DNA of 37,557 nt from Thiomicrorhabdus heinhorstiae (GCF_013391765.2 NZ_JACBGI020000026.1:1-37557); one strand, 5' to 3'. Numbered from the stretch's first letter, positions 8,001-15,526 are shown. The notes: generated by a model not told the origin, from the letters alone. Translations and numbers: made by a program.

Positions 8001-8095
8001 ATGCGATCGAAAGCCATCAGGCCGAAAGCCAGAAGTAACAGAGAAACCACAACGGCGAGAACCGGACGTTTAACGGAAGTATCCGAGAGCCACAT
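5012..8095 (-). CDS. RND multidrug efflux permease (AcrB/HAE1 type)
   Basis: 1027 aa, the normal size of AcrB-like proton-drug antiporters of the inner membrane. The N-terminus (L-S-D-T-S-V-K-R-P-V) and R-E-Y-P-N-I-D-P-P loop are typical. The fourth membrane helix carries the proton-relay pair in G-L-V-V-D-D-A-I-V-V (around residue 405), which marks the hydrophobe/amphiphile class rather than the metal class. The C-terminal half repeats the twelve-helix plan. It follows the adaptor gene by 5 bases with a weak ribosome site and is surely co-transcribed with it. No outer-membrane TolC gene is in this operon, so it must borrow one. The stop overlaps the MscS-like gene's stop by 4 bases on the opposite strand, and no terminator is visible. 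Confidence 0.92.
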   Translation of the reverse strand: MWLSDTSVKRPVLAVVVSLLLLAFGLMAFDRMSLREYPNIDPPIVTIDTKYPGASASVVETRITKVIENRIAGISGIRYIESTSTDGLSKIKVEFNLSRDIDAAANDIRDRVSRILDNLPEQALAPEVEKVDGDESVIIWFNLVSDRMTVAELTDYAERYLVDRFAVLDGAARIRIGGGQSYALRIWLDPRKMALYGVTVKDVEDSLQASNVELPAGSLQGDQVLLTLQMKKPLSTVDKLETLIIKQSDGMQLRLGDVAKVELGAVEKRRIFQGNGIPMVGIGIIKQSNANTLTVANLAKERRDALNPTLPEGMSLENSYDASVFVESAVNEVYKTLFIALGLVVLVMLAFLRNVRAALIPTVTLPVSLIATFWVLWMLGFSVNLLTLLAMVLAIGLVVDDAIVVLENVQRHLDRGYSPLSAAYLGTRQVGFAVIATTLVLVSVFMPIGFLQGNIGRLFSEFAITLSVAVLFSSWVALTLSPALASKILRARATQKTAKRVSHPLFQKLLTGLLRRPWIPLALFAALITLSYVWFKETPQEYLPKEDRGAFFISIKGPEGASFDYMQTYLHEIEERLMPLVESGEAKRLLVRSPRSFSNGQIFNTGFAIIVLNDWADRRSAFTIMDEVKKRLADLSGIKAVPIMRSSIGGRISSPVQFVISGNSYEELKEWREIMDSAIDKTNPGLSGLDWDFEPNKPQLAVHIDYPRAEALGIDMETLNGTLQTLLGSKKVTTFLYKGEEYDILLEADHSQFRDPQDLDQIYLRSNQGDMISLAEVVQIDSYADAASLNRYNRMRSITLSARLDGDLALGDALSYLHDLAKKELPETAVFDYKGQSKEFFETGASLYFVFMFALVVIFLVLAAQFESFISPLIIMFTVPLAIGGGLFALWLHGLTLNLYSQIALILLIGLATKNGILIVEFANQLRDRGYSLYHALIRATQLRLRPILMTAITTCAGAIPLIFSSGAGAETRQILGYVLFWGVALSTLLSLFVIPMFYAWLARRAHSPLYTTHKLEKELQQKRTSL

Positions 8096-8100
8096 AGCGT

Positions 8101-9210
8101 TCAGTTCCCGTTTGCGTTACGCGCTTTGGCTCGGATCAGATCCGCCAAAGGCGCATGGTTTTGATAGGCTTTAACGCTGACGTTTTTTCCCGACATCAGA
8201 CGCATGATGCCCTGGCTTACCACGCTGTCGCCGGCTTTTAAGCCGGAAAGGACTTCGATGCGATCCGTATAACGTCGGCCGACCTGAACCTCGATGCGTT
8301 CGACTTTGACACCTTTATCGGATTCTTGCAGGCGGTATACGAAATTGCGCTCGCCCAGCATCAGTAACGCCGTGGTCGGGATGCTGATCAACAGTTTGGT
8401 CGGCAGAAGCAGTTTGGCATTGACCTGCATATTGCCTTTAAGTTCACCGAGCGGATTTTCCAGCAGAGCACGAACCTGTAAAAGCGCGCTGCTTTCATTC
8501 AATCGCGGTGCGATGGCGATCACATGGCCTTTAAAGACTTTTTGCGGGAAAGCGGCATGACGGACTTCGACCTCTTGATTCAGAGCGACTTGCCCGACGT
8601 AGGCCGCCGGTGCTGCCATATCGAGGTACATCTGGTCGGTCGAGTCGAGGGTGACGATGGTTGTGGTAGGCGTTAACAGTGTGCCGACCGTGACCTGCTT
8701 AAAGCCCAAATGGCCACTAAAAGGCGCGAGAATACTGCGTTCATTCAGATCCGCTTCGATCAGATTGCGTTCGGCAATGGCAACCTGCCAGGTACTGTAG
8801 CGCTCATCGATCACCGACTGGGTAATATTGCCGCGGCCTTTTAGCTGATTGGCGCGGCGGTATTGCCTGAGAGCTTCCTGTTCGACCGCTTTGGCTTTTT
8901 GCAATTCGGCAAGAGTTTGACGGTTATTGAGTTCGACCAGCAATTGGCCTTTTTGCACGGTCTGGCCGTCTTCGAAATGGATTGCGGTAATGCGTTCGCT
9001 CAGCTGACTGCGCAGGTCGACTGATTGCTTGGATTGCAGAGAAGCCAGAACTTCAAGCGATTGCGGGAGCTTGTCGATTTCCACCTTGTAGGCGATGACC
9101 GAAATCGACGGTTTCTGGGGCTTCTGCCCGGCATCGGTTTCGGCGTAAGAGACCTCGGATATCAAGCTTAAGAACGTGATAATGAGAATGGAAATTAGGG
9201 GCTTTGGCAT
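8101..9210 (-). CDS. RND efflux periplasmic adaptor (membrane fusion protein)
   Basis: 369 aa. An N-terminal signal peptide runs to about residue 23 (hydrophobic core I-S-I-L-I-I-T-F-L-S-L-I, then V-S-Y-A). The lipoyl half-motifs, helical hairpin and beta-barrel follow in the AcrA order: F-E-D-G-Q-T-V-Q-K-G-Q-L-L-V-E-L-N (first lipoyl half), R-S-I-L-A-P-F-S-G-H-L-G (second), and the barrel up to about 270. It would link the permease to an outer-membrane channel. It is the first gene of the pump operon; the start has GAGAG upstream. No dedicated regulator is adjacent, and the upstream gene is the ectoine-operon symporter 95 bases away. Confidence 0.9.
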   Translation of the reverse strand: MPKPLISILIITFLSLISEVSYAETDAGQKPQKPSISVIAYKVEIDKLPQSLEVLASLQSKQSVDLRSQLSERITAIHFEDGQTVQKGQLLVELNNRQTLAELQKAKAVEQEALRQYRRANQLKGRGNITQSVIDERYSTWQVAIAERNLIEADLNERSILAPFSGHLGFKQVTVGTLLTPTTTIVTLDSTDQMYLDMAAPAAYVGQVALNQEVEVRHAAFPQKVFKGHVIAIAPRLNESSALLQVRALLENPLGELKGNMQVNAKLLLPTKLLISIPTTALLMLGERNFVYRLQESDKGVKVERIEVQVGRRYTDRIEVLSGLKAGDSVVSQGIMRLMSGKNVSVKAYQNHAPLADLIRAKARNANGN

Positions 9211-9305
9211 TTTCGCTCTCTATTGAGAATGGTTTGAAGTCATCATCTAAGAGTCACGTTAAAAATGCAATTGCAAAAGTACCGTTTGCACGTTTTTTTC
9301 AAAAT

Positions 9306-10712
9306 TTAAGAAGTTGATTGTCGATTCTGCAATACCAGGAGTGTTATAAAACTCGCAAGCATACCTGCAGCAGCAGGATAAAGCTGGGCCAACGAAGATG
9401 TTTGACCGGCAAGCCAAAATACCAATAGACCGCTAAAGACGGCTCCAAACACGGCGCTCTGCCGTAGATGAACTTCATCGTCGTAGTGACGAGCTACCCA
9501 ATAAATCAAAGAACCGAAAGCGGAGGCTAGTAAGCCCCATGCATCCAGAACCAGTTCAAAGACGGTTTTTTGATTACTAAGGGCAATAATCGTCGCCGTC
9601 AAAAGCACGATAAAAGTTGATAATTTGGTTAATAAAAGGCTATGTCGCCATTGTGGAATTAAATCGCGGCTAAGCGTGGCCGAACATGAAAGCACAAGTG
9701 AATCCACTGTTGACATGGTTGCTGCAAATAAGGCTGCAAGAATTAAGCCGACAAATAGTTCAGGCATCAACTGCGATGCGAGTACAGGCAGTGCAGTTTC
9801 AGAATCGAAAGCATCTGCGGAAGGGATTAAAACTCGACTGATGAGACCGGCACAAATTGTTAAGGCATAAAACGTTATGAACCAGAAATAGTAGTAACTT
9901 TGCATTTCGCTCACTCTTCGAGAAGGGTCGAGAGTCATGAAGCGAATTACGATATGCGGTTGGCCGATGACGCCCATGCCGCCGAAAAACCAACCGACGA
10001 TAAATAGTATGCTACCGAGAATAGCGGTTTCGGGAGGAAATAGGCTCATATAGTTGTCCGAAACAGAATTCAAAGCTTGTAAAAGTGGTGTGATTCCTCC
10101 TATCTGGCTATAGCCGAAGACTACTAAAAGAGCCATACCCAGCAGCATCACGGTAGATTGTGCTGCGTCAGTCCATATTGATGCTCTTAGCCCTCCCAAG
10201 AGGCTATAGATGAAAATAATTGCTGCAGCTGTGATGATACCGATTTGTTCCGACCAACCGAGCAAGGTTTGCGTTGCTTTGGTTCCGGCTTTTAGCTGCG
10301 CCGCTGCATAAACGGTTAAAAAAAGAAGGATTAAAACTCCGATCATGAAGCGAATTTTTTGCGGATTTCCGGTCAAACGATCAGCAATCAGTCCACCGAA
10401 AGAGTGGACTTCATTACGGTGACTGGATTGTTGAATTCCATAAAGAGCCCGGCGCTGAACCCAATAATCCCCTAAAATCCAACCGATCATTAACCAGATG
10501 GATGATAGGCCCATCGTATAGGTTGCGCCGATCATACCGATAAACATAAAACCGCTGTTATTAGTTGCTACGGCGGACAGGCCTACCAGGGCGGGATGAA
10601 CTTTCCGGCCAGCAAGAAGGTAATCGGACGTCGTTTTTTCTCGTACAAGATAGCTGGCGACCCCGATCAAGAGAAATAATCCCAGGAACCCCAAGAAACT
10701 GGAGTAAATCAT
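9306..10712 (-). CDS. Sodium:solute symporter (PutP/SSS family), ectoine operon
   Basis: 468 aa, inner membrane, about 13 helices. The first helix region A-V-A-T-N-N-S-G-F-M-F-I-G and the later A-A-T-M-S-T-V-D-S correspond to the sodium-binding segments of PutP-type carriers. The family imports proline, pantothenate, betaines and similar solutes with Na+. The start overlaps the ectC stop (ATGA), so it is the last cistron of ectABC. This makes a compatible solute such as ectoine, hydroxyectoine or proline the most likely cargo. That substrate is inferred from context; the sequence alone does not fix it. The ribosome site is weak, consistent with coupling to ectC translation. Confidence 0.85.
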   Translation of the reverse strand: MIYSSFLGFLGLFLLIGVASYLVREKTTSDYLLAGRKVHPALVGLSAVATNNSGFMFIGMIGATYTMGLSSIWLMIGWILGDYWVQRRALYGIQQSSHRNEVHSFGGLIADRLTGNPQKIRFMIGVLILLFLTVYAAAQLKAGTKATQTLLGWSEQIGIITAAAIIFIYSLLGGLRASIWTDAAQSTVMLLGMALLVVFGYSQIGGITPLLQALNSVSDNYMSLFPPETAILGSILFIVGWFFGGMGVIGQPHIVIRFMTLDPSRRVSEMQSYYYFWFITFYALTICAGLISRVLIPSADAFDSETALPVLASQLMPELFVGLILAALFAATMSTVDSLVLSCSATLSRDLIPQWRHSLLLTKLSTFIVLLTATIIALSNQKTVFELVLDAWGLLASAFGSLIYWVARHYDDEVHLRQSAVFGAVFSGLLVFWLAGQTSSLAQLYPAAAGMLASFITLLVLQNRQSTS

Positions 10713-11110
10713 TTTTCGTCTTGCGGTAGATTATAGGAACCGTCTTTATCGTGGGTTTCACGCCCGGTAACCGGTGGATTAAAAACGCATACCGTACGGA
10801 TTGTAGAGCCCTTATTGGCTCTTAAAATGTGTTGATCGTGCTCATTTAAAGCATATACGGTTCCTTCGCGAATCGGATGGGTAATGCCGGTGGCTTTATC
10901 GTAGATTTCGCCTTCGCCCTCGATGCAGTAGACTGCTTCAAGGTGATTTTTATACCACAGGTGAATTTCTTCGCCTTCCTTGATCAGAGTGTCGTGCAGG
11001 GAAAACCCCATACCGTCTTTGGCTAATAACAGGCGGCGACTGGTCCATTGCGCGGAATCCACATCCGCATCGGTGCCGATAATGTCGTCGTATAGGTTGC
11101 GTACAATCAT
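10709..11110 (-). CDS. ectC: L-ectoine synthase EctC
   Basis: 133 aa. It closes N-gamma-acetyl-diaminobutyrate to ectoine in the cytoplasm. The M-I-V-R-N-L start and cupin-like body (H-L-W-Y-K-N-H-L-E-A-V-Y-C-I-E-G-E-G, then Y-A-L-N-E-H-D-Q-H) are diagnostic, and the length matches the family. A longer frame begins at 11140, but the start at 11110 has AGAGGA upstream and gives the canonical N-terminus. It is preceded by a strong intercistronic hairpin (11132-11151). It overlaps the symporter gene by 4 bases. Confidence 0.95.
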   Translation of the reverse strand: MIVRNLYDDIIGTDADVDSAQWTSRRLLLAKDGMGFSLHDTLIKEGEEIHLWYKNHLEAVYCIEGEGEIYDKATGITHPIREGTVYALNEHDQHILRANKGSTIRTVCVFNPPVTGRETHDKDGSYNLPQDEK

Positions 11111-11131
11111 ATTGAATCCTCTGTTTTTACC

Positions 11132-11151
11132 GCGCCGCAAGTTTGCGGCGC
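11132..11151 (-). other. Intercistronic hairpin between ectB and ectC
   Basis: GCGCCGCAA (11132-11140) and TTGCGGCGC (11143-11151) form a perfect stem with a very short loop. On the transcribed minus strand it is not followed by a T tract, so termination is unlikely. It sits just upstream of the ectC ribosome site and may act as an RNA processing or stability element. Confidence 0.6.
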
Positions 11152-11163
11152 ATGAATTAAATG

Positions 11164-12429
11164 TTATTGGTAGTGCTGTTGACTGCAGGTTTCAATCGCC
11201 TGCTTAAGAATATCAAAACCTTCCTCGATCAGCGCTTCGCTAATGATTAAAGGGCCGAGGAATTTGATGACATTTCCTTCGGAACCGGCGGTTTCCACAA
11301 CTAACCCCTTATCAAAGGATTCACTGCAGATTTTACTGCACAGCTCGGCATCGTGAAATTCGATACCCCAGATAAAACCGTGACCGCGCACGTCGCGAGT
11401 CAGGCTCGGGAAAGTCAGGGCCAGCTCTTCCATCCGCTGCTGAATTAATTTTGATTTCGTCTTGATCTCATTGGAGAAGTGATCGTCCGACCAATAGGTG
11501 TTGATGGCGGTAGTCGAGGCAACAAACGCCAGGTTATTGCCGCGGAAGGTGCCGGAATGCTCGCCTGGAGACCACTTATCCAGTTCGGGCTTCATCAGTA
11601 CTAAAGACATTGGGTGGCCGCCGCCGATGGATTTGGAGAGGGTGACGATGTCCGGTTTGATGCCGGCGCGTTCGAAACTGAAAAAGTCTCCGGTGCGGCC
11701 GTTGCCGACCTGAATGTCGTCAACGATCATTAGAGTGTCGAAGTCGTCACAGATTTTTCGCAGTTCCTTCAGCCACTGCACCTCGGCGACATTGATGCCG
11801 CCCTCGGCCTGGATGGTTTCCAAAACAATTGCTGCCGGCAGTTCGGTTCCCGAAGAGGCATCTTCGAGAATTTTTCTCAAATAGGCGATGGTATCCACTT
11901 TTGCTCCCAGATATTGGTTGTACGGAACCTGAGTGGTATAGCCGGGCACGCCGTAACTATCGTCGTGATAGTAACGGTTGCCGGTAATGCTCAAAGAGCC
12001 CATCGACATACCATGAAAGCCGTTGGTGAAGCTGATGACCTGTTTACGTCCCTTTACTTTTCGGGCAATTTTCAAAGCGGTCTCGATGGCATTGGTTCCG
12101 GTCGGGCCGACAAACTGAAGTTTGTAATTGAGATGGCGCGGTTGGAGGATTTTGGTTACAAAGGCTTCGATAAAATCGCGTTTGGCGACCGTTCCCATAT
12201 CCAGCGCGTGGCCGATGCCGTTATTCTGCATATAGTCGATTACGGCTGCGTTGATGTGCTGGTTATTGTGGCCGTAGTTCAGTGCGCCGGCACCGGCGAA
12301 GAAATCGATGTAACGTTTGCCGTCTTCGTCCCAGATTTCGGCGTTTTTCGAGGTCGAGAACACGGTCGGAAAAGAGCGTATATAGCCGCGAACTTCTGAC
12401 TCGTAGGTATTAAAAATTTCTAAAGACAT
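11164..12429 (-). CDS. ectB: Diaminobutyrate--2-oxoglutarate transaminase EctB
   Basis: 421 aa, class III PLP aminotransferase. It converts aspartate semialdehyde and glutamate to 2,4-diaminobutyrate, the first dedicated step of ectoine synthesis. Visible marks are the F-F-A-G-A-G-A-L-N-Y-G-H-N substrate segment near residue 45, G-P-T-G-T-N-A-I-E (PLP phosphate), M-I-V-D-D-I-Q-V-G-N-G-R-T-G-D, and T-L-S-K-S-I-G-G-G-H-P with the PLP-binding lysine. Length is standard. It is the second gene of ectABC, 39 bases after ectA. The ribosome site is weak. Confidence 0.95.
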   Translation of the reverse strand: MSLEIFNTYESEVRGYIRSFPTVFSTSKNAEIWDEDGKRYIDFFAGAGALNYGHNNQHINAAVIDYMQNNGIGHALDMGTVAKRDFIEAFVTKILQPRHLNYKLQFVGPTGTNAIETALKIARKVKGRKQVISFTNGFHGMSMGSLSITGNRYYHDDSYGVPGYTTQVPYNQYLGAKVDTIAYLRKILEDASSGTELPAAIVLETIQAEGGINVAEVQWLKELRKICDDFDTLMIVDDIQVGNGRTGDFFSFERAGIKPDIVTLSKSIGGGHPMSLVLMKPELDKWSPGEHSGTFRGNNLAFVASTTAINTYWSDDHFSNEIKTKSKLIQQRMEELALTFPSLTRDVRGHGFIWGIEFHDAELCSKICSESFDKGLVVETAGSEGNVIKFLGPLIISEALIEEGFDILKQAIETCSQQHYQ

Positions 12430-12468
12430 AGTGAGGTTTCTCGTGTTATCAAGTTTAAATTATTTTGT

Positions 12469-13017
12469 TTAAATACCGGCAAGATATTCGTTGAGGTTTT
12501 GTTCGTGCGGTGCTTTCAATACATAGTAGTCTTCCGCTTCATGTTCCTGTCCGGCGAAATGCTCCTTATCAAGGAAGGGGTGGATCTCAAGCCTCAGGCC
12601 GAAACTTTTGGCGAGGCTTTTGAAAACGCCTTGCGAAGCCTGATTGGACGGACTGATCGTGCAGGCGATCGAGCGTAGAGGCTGGCGACTAAAAGCATTT
12701 GCCTGCTGGATGAGACGGCGGATTAGACCCTTGCCGATCCCTCGGCCTCGGCCGCTTTCTGCGACAGCCAGTTGCCAAACAAATAGCTGATCCGGCTGGT
12801 CAGGACGCAGGTAACCGGAAACGAAGCCGAGCAGGCTCTGATGGTTTTCGGCGACGACGCAAGTCTCGGCGAAATGTGAGCTTTGCAAAAAATACAGATA
12901 GCTCGAGTTCACATCCAAAGGTGGTGATTCGCTGATAAGTTGATGAATTTTTATGCCATCCTCCAGAGAGGGACGACGAAAGATGGTTGGCCTGTTTTTG
13001 TTAGTATCGGACTCCAT
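12469..13017 (-). CDS. ectA: Diaminobutyrate acetyltransferase EctA
   Basis: 182 aa, GNAT fold. It transfers acetyl from acetyl-CoA to diaminobutyrate. The acetyl-CoA loop is R-G-R-G-I-G-K-G-L (about residues 94-102), preceded by W-Q-L-A-V. The N-terminal R-R-P-S-L-E-D-G-I-K-I-H-Q-L and N-S-S-Y-L-Y segments are typical EctA. It is the first gene of the ectoine operon. No MarR-type EctR gene is adjacent. The ribosome site is poor (GAAGA), and an upstream minus-strand frame (13001-13147) runs into its first codons, so initiation may be controlled in the leader. Confidence 0.93.
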   Translation of the reverse strand: MESDTNKNRPTIFRRPSLEDGIKIHQLISESPPLDVNSSYLYFLQSSHFAETCVVAENHQSLLGFVSGYLRPDQPDQLFVWQLAVAESGRGRGIGKGLIRRLIQQANAFSRQPLRSIACTISPSNQASQGVFKSLAKSFGLRLEIHPFLDKEHFAGQEHEAEDYYVLKAPHEQNLNEYLAGI

Positions 13018-13147
13018 AATAATAGTCTTCGGTTAAAGATGAATCTTTGACCAATCGCGTTAAACCAAAATGAAACCTTGACGGCGCAAGGGCTCCGTAA
13101 AATTTGAGAAACACAAAAGACGTGAAGGACATAGTTGCTGCGGGCAT
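13001..13147 (-). CDS. Possible upstream reading frame before ectA (48 codons)
   Basis: An ATG at 13147, with AGGTG about 6 bases before it, opens a 48-codon frame on the minus strand. It overlaps the start of ectA by 17 bases in another phase and stops at TAA 13001-13003. The predicted peptide starts M-P-A-A-T-M-S-F-T-S-F. It could be a leader peptide whose translation affects ectA, or a remnant. I do not recognise it, and length alone does not exclude chance. Confidence 0.25.
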   Translation of the reverse strand: MPAATMSFTSFVFLKFYGALAPSRFHFGLTRLVKDSSLTEDYYYGVRY

Positions 13148-13468
13148 AGAGGCACCTGCGCAGTTACGCCTTACGATTGATCCTGAGGGTTGTGCCCGTT
13201 GGATTAGACTTGACCCGTGAGGGCCTGAATAGACGCGCCTAAACGCAAAAGACAGTGTATTTTGTACAACTGAATAAAAGATAATAAATATCGGTTTTTG
13301 TTTAAAAACGCGCCCATGATAACAAATGAGATTAGAATTACAAGTTTGCCTAATTTGGTGTTCAGGTCGTTTGAATGATGGTAAGTTTATAAAAACTAAC
13401 CGGTTTTCTATGCAAGAATCTGGCGGAAGATTGGATGAGATGGTCGGCCTGAATCCTATGGAGAGAAG
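13018..13468. other. Divergent intergenic region between ectA and the two-component operon
   Basis: About 450 bases separate two diverging operons. The segment 13080-13260 is GC-richer than its surroundings and can fold: CGGGCA (13141-13146) pairs with TGCCCG (13193-13198), enclosing CTGCGCAG, and CCCGTGAGGG follows near 13214. A plus-strand frame of 32 codons (13122-13220, GTG start) and the minus frame at 13001-13147 cross it. GTTTTT (13294-13299) pairs with AAAAAC (13304-13309). AACCGGTT at 13398-13405 lies near the expected promoter of the response regulator. No clear -35/-10 pair was found. Confidence 0.45.
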
Positions 13469-14152
13469 ATGAAACTATTGTTGGTGGAAGATGAGCCTTT
13501 ACTGGTTGAAACTTTGGCTCGCCGTCTGAGCGAGGCGAAATTTTTACTCGATACGGCTACCGACGGCGAAGAGGCGCTCTATCTCTTAAACGAATTTTCT
13601 TACGATTTGGTGATCCTGGATCTCGGTTTGCCTAAGCTTCCCGGTTTGGAAGTTTTACAGACGTTGCGTGCCGATCAAACCAATAATAATCGTTCGATAC
13701 CGGTGCTGATTTTGACCGCGCGCAATGCCTGGCAGGAAAGAGTGGAAGGTCTGAAGGCCGGAGCTGACGACTATGTCGGCAAGCCGTTTCAGTTCGAAGA
13801 GCTGCTGGCGCGTGTCGAGGTGCTTTTGCGCCGCAAGGAAGGCGTCAGCGAAAAACTGGCGATCGACGATATGGTTTTGGATTTGGCATCCAAACAGTTG
13901 ACGGTCGGAGAACAGGCTTACAATCTGACGATGACGGAGTTTCGTTTGATGCGAGTTTTTCTGGCGCAACCGAACCGGGTGTTTTCCAAGGATGAATTGA
14001 TTCAGCGCATCGCCGACCAGAACTACGACCGAGAGAGTAACGTCATCGAAGTGTATATCCGTAAGTTGCGAAAAATGCTTGGCAAAGAACGAATCGAAAC
14101 CCTGCGCGGTCTCGGTTACAAATTGGTTGTCGGAGGAGCGAAAGATGACTAA
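13469..14152 (+). CDS. OmpR/PhoB-family response regulator
   Basis: 227 aa. The receiver domain (1-118) shows the acidic pair E7/D8, the phosphorylated aspartate D51 in L-V-I-L-D-L-G-L-P, T83 and K105 in G-A-D-D-Y-V-G-K-P-F. The C-terminal winged helix (about 130-222) has the E-S-N-V-I-E-V-Y-I-R-K-L-R-K signature of OmpR-type DNA binding. It overlaps the histidine kinase gene by 8 bases and lies upstream of a metal-type RND exporter. It probably activates that operon, perhaps with autoregulation. The start has a strong GGAGAGAAG site. Similarity is to the QseB/PmrA/PhoP-like group; the exact name is uncertain. Confidence 0.92.
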   Translation: MKLLLVEDEPLLVETLARRLSEAKFLLDTATDGEEALYLLNEFSYDLVILDLGLPKLPGLEVLQTLRADQTNNNRSIPVLILTARNAWQERVEGLKAGADDYVGKPFQFEELLARVEVLLRRKEGVSEKLAIDDMVLDLASKQLTVGEQAYNLTMTEFRLMRVFLAQPNRVFSKDELIQRIADQNYDRESNVIEVYIRKLRKMLGKERIETLRGLGYKLVVGGAKDD

Positions 14153-15476
14153 TCCGTTTAAAAAGGAAGCATCTTTGCAACAGCAGCTGTTCGCTTCTAT
14201 TCTGGTGAGTCTTTTAGTGATCTTTTCGCTGTTCTGGTGGTTGTCCGAGTCGGCGATTCATAAGCTGACGGAATCCTATCTGTTGACTCGACTGGAGCAC
14301 GATACCGATTCCATTCAGCGTAATATCGAGCCGGTGCAAAACGGTTGGCGTGTCGATCCTAAAGGGATTGAACCCATCTATTTAACGCCTTATTCCGGAC
14401 ACTATTATGTGATTCAAACCACTGACGGTCGTGAAATCAAATCGGACTCGTTGGAAGATTTTCCTTTGTATCTGAAACCCTTTGACAGTGAGGTTGGAGT
14501 CTACGAAACCCGCGGTCCGGTCGAGAATACGATTCTGGTTCGCTCGCAGACATTAACCGTTGATGGCGAAAAGATGAAAATTTTTGTCGCCGAAAACCAC
14601 GAGCCGATCCAGAAGGTGCTGTTTCAATTCGATGCGTTATTCGGGATTCTGACCATTTTGGCGTTATTGAGTCTATACGGTTTGCACAAATGGTTGCTGA
14701 AACGCAGTTTCTCTCGCTTGGAGCCGCTAGAAAATAAATTACGCGAATTCCAGCTCGGGCATCGTATCAAGATCGATTCGAGCCTTTACCCGCAAGAAGT
14801 GGCATCATTGATCGACGGCTTGAATCTCGCACTGCAACAGTCGCAACTGCAGTTTGAAAAATCGCGCCAGCACAATGCCAATTTATCGCATAGTTTGAAG
14901 ACGCCGTTAAACATGATTTTTCAGCTGTTGGATAGTGGAGATCTCGATAACCAGAAGAACATCGCCGATCTAAGACAACAGAGTAATATCATTCTGTCGT
15001 TAATCGAACGTGAGTTGAAAGCCGACCGTATCGCCCGTCATCAAGCCTTGTCTCCCTTGGTTCTTCTGCCTTTGGTTGAAGAGTTGCAGTCGACATTTTC
15101 GCAACTTTATCGCAGTAAAGACCTGCGTTTCCGCATCGAAGTGGAGGATCAGGCGCAGTTGCAGATGGAGAAGGAAGATGCCTACGAGTTATTGGGCAAT
15201 TTGCTGGATAACGCCTGTAAATGGTCGACGGATCTGGTCAGTTTGAGTTTTCGTGACGGTGTGCTGTGTATCGAGGATAATGGTCCCGGCGTTTCCGATG
15301 AAACACTCAATCTGCTGGAAAAACGCGGCTTTCGTGGCGATGAAACCAAACCCGGGCATGGAATCGGTCTGTCGATGGTCAAGGAGCTGGTGTCCGCCTA
15401 TCATGCGAGACTTCTATTCGAACATTCCAAGTTCGGTGGCTTGAAAGTCTGCATTGATTTCTCTAAAAAGAATTAA
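14145..15476 (+). CDS. Sensor histidine kinase (PhoQ-like architecture)
   Basis: 443 aa, inner-membrane sensor. TM1 lies at about 14-34, a periplasmic domain at 35-160, TM2 at 161-180, and a linker follows. The phospho-accepting H249 is in N-L-S-H-S-L-K-T-P-L, a PhoQ-like H-box. The ATPase shows N352/N356 (G-N-L-L-D-N-A), D-N-G-P-G (378-382) and G-H-G-I-G-L (404-409). The periplasmic part includes I-Y-L-T-P-Y-S-G-H-Y-Y (78-88), seen in a common proteobacterial sensor group whose ligand is not generally known. The frame opens upstream at 14079, but ATG 14145 has GGAGGAG and the right TM1 position. It is coupled to the response regulator. Confidence 0.9.
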   Translation: MTNPFKKEASLQQQLFASILVSLLVIFSLFWWLSESAIHKLTESYLLTRLEHDTDSIQRNIEPVQNGWRVDPKGIEPIYLTPYSGHYYVIQTTDGREIKSDSLEDFPLYLKPFDSEVGVYETRGPVENTILVRSQTLTVDGEKMKIFVAENHEPIQKVLFQFDALFGILTILALLSLYGLHKWLLKRSFSRLEPLENKLREFQLGHRIKIDSSLYPQEVASLIDGLNLALQQSQLQFEKSRQHNANLSHSLKTPLNMIFQLLDSGDLDNQKNIADLRQQSNIILSLIERELKADRIARHQALSPLVLLPLVEELQSTFSQLYRSKDLRFRIEVEDQAQLQMEKEDAYELLGNLLDNACKWSTDLVSLSFRDGVLCIEDNGPGVSDETLNLLEKRGFRGDETKPGHGIGLSMVKELVSAYHARLLFEHSKFGGLKVCIDFSKKN

Positions 15477-15526
15477 TTCTTCTCTCCATTAAACTTTTTC
15501 TAATCTTTTTTCAGGTTCGATTCATC

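Noticed and set aside
9266-9300. TGCAATTGCA palindrome and a T-run suggesting a terminator between symporter and pump genes
   Set aside because: The stem is only 5 bp, and the T-run is on plus, where no upstream gene needs it. Too weak to list.
13122-13220. 32-codon GTG-start frame on plus
   Set aside because: No ribosome site, short enough to occur by chance, and overlaps the competing minus-strand frame.
13080-13260. 6S, SRP, RNase P or tmRNA gene
   Set aside because: The segment folds, but I could not match the conserved blocks of any of these RNAs.
14079-14144. N-terminal extension of the histidine kinase frame
   Set aside because: It reads through the response-regulator end; the ATG at 14145 has a strong GGAGGAG site and the right distance to the first membrane helix.
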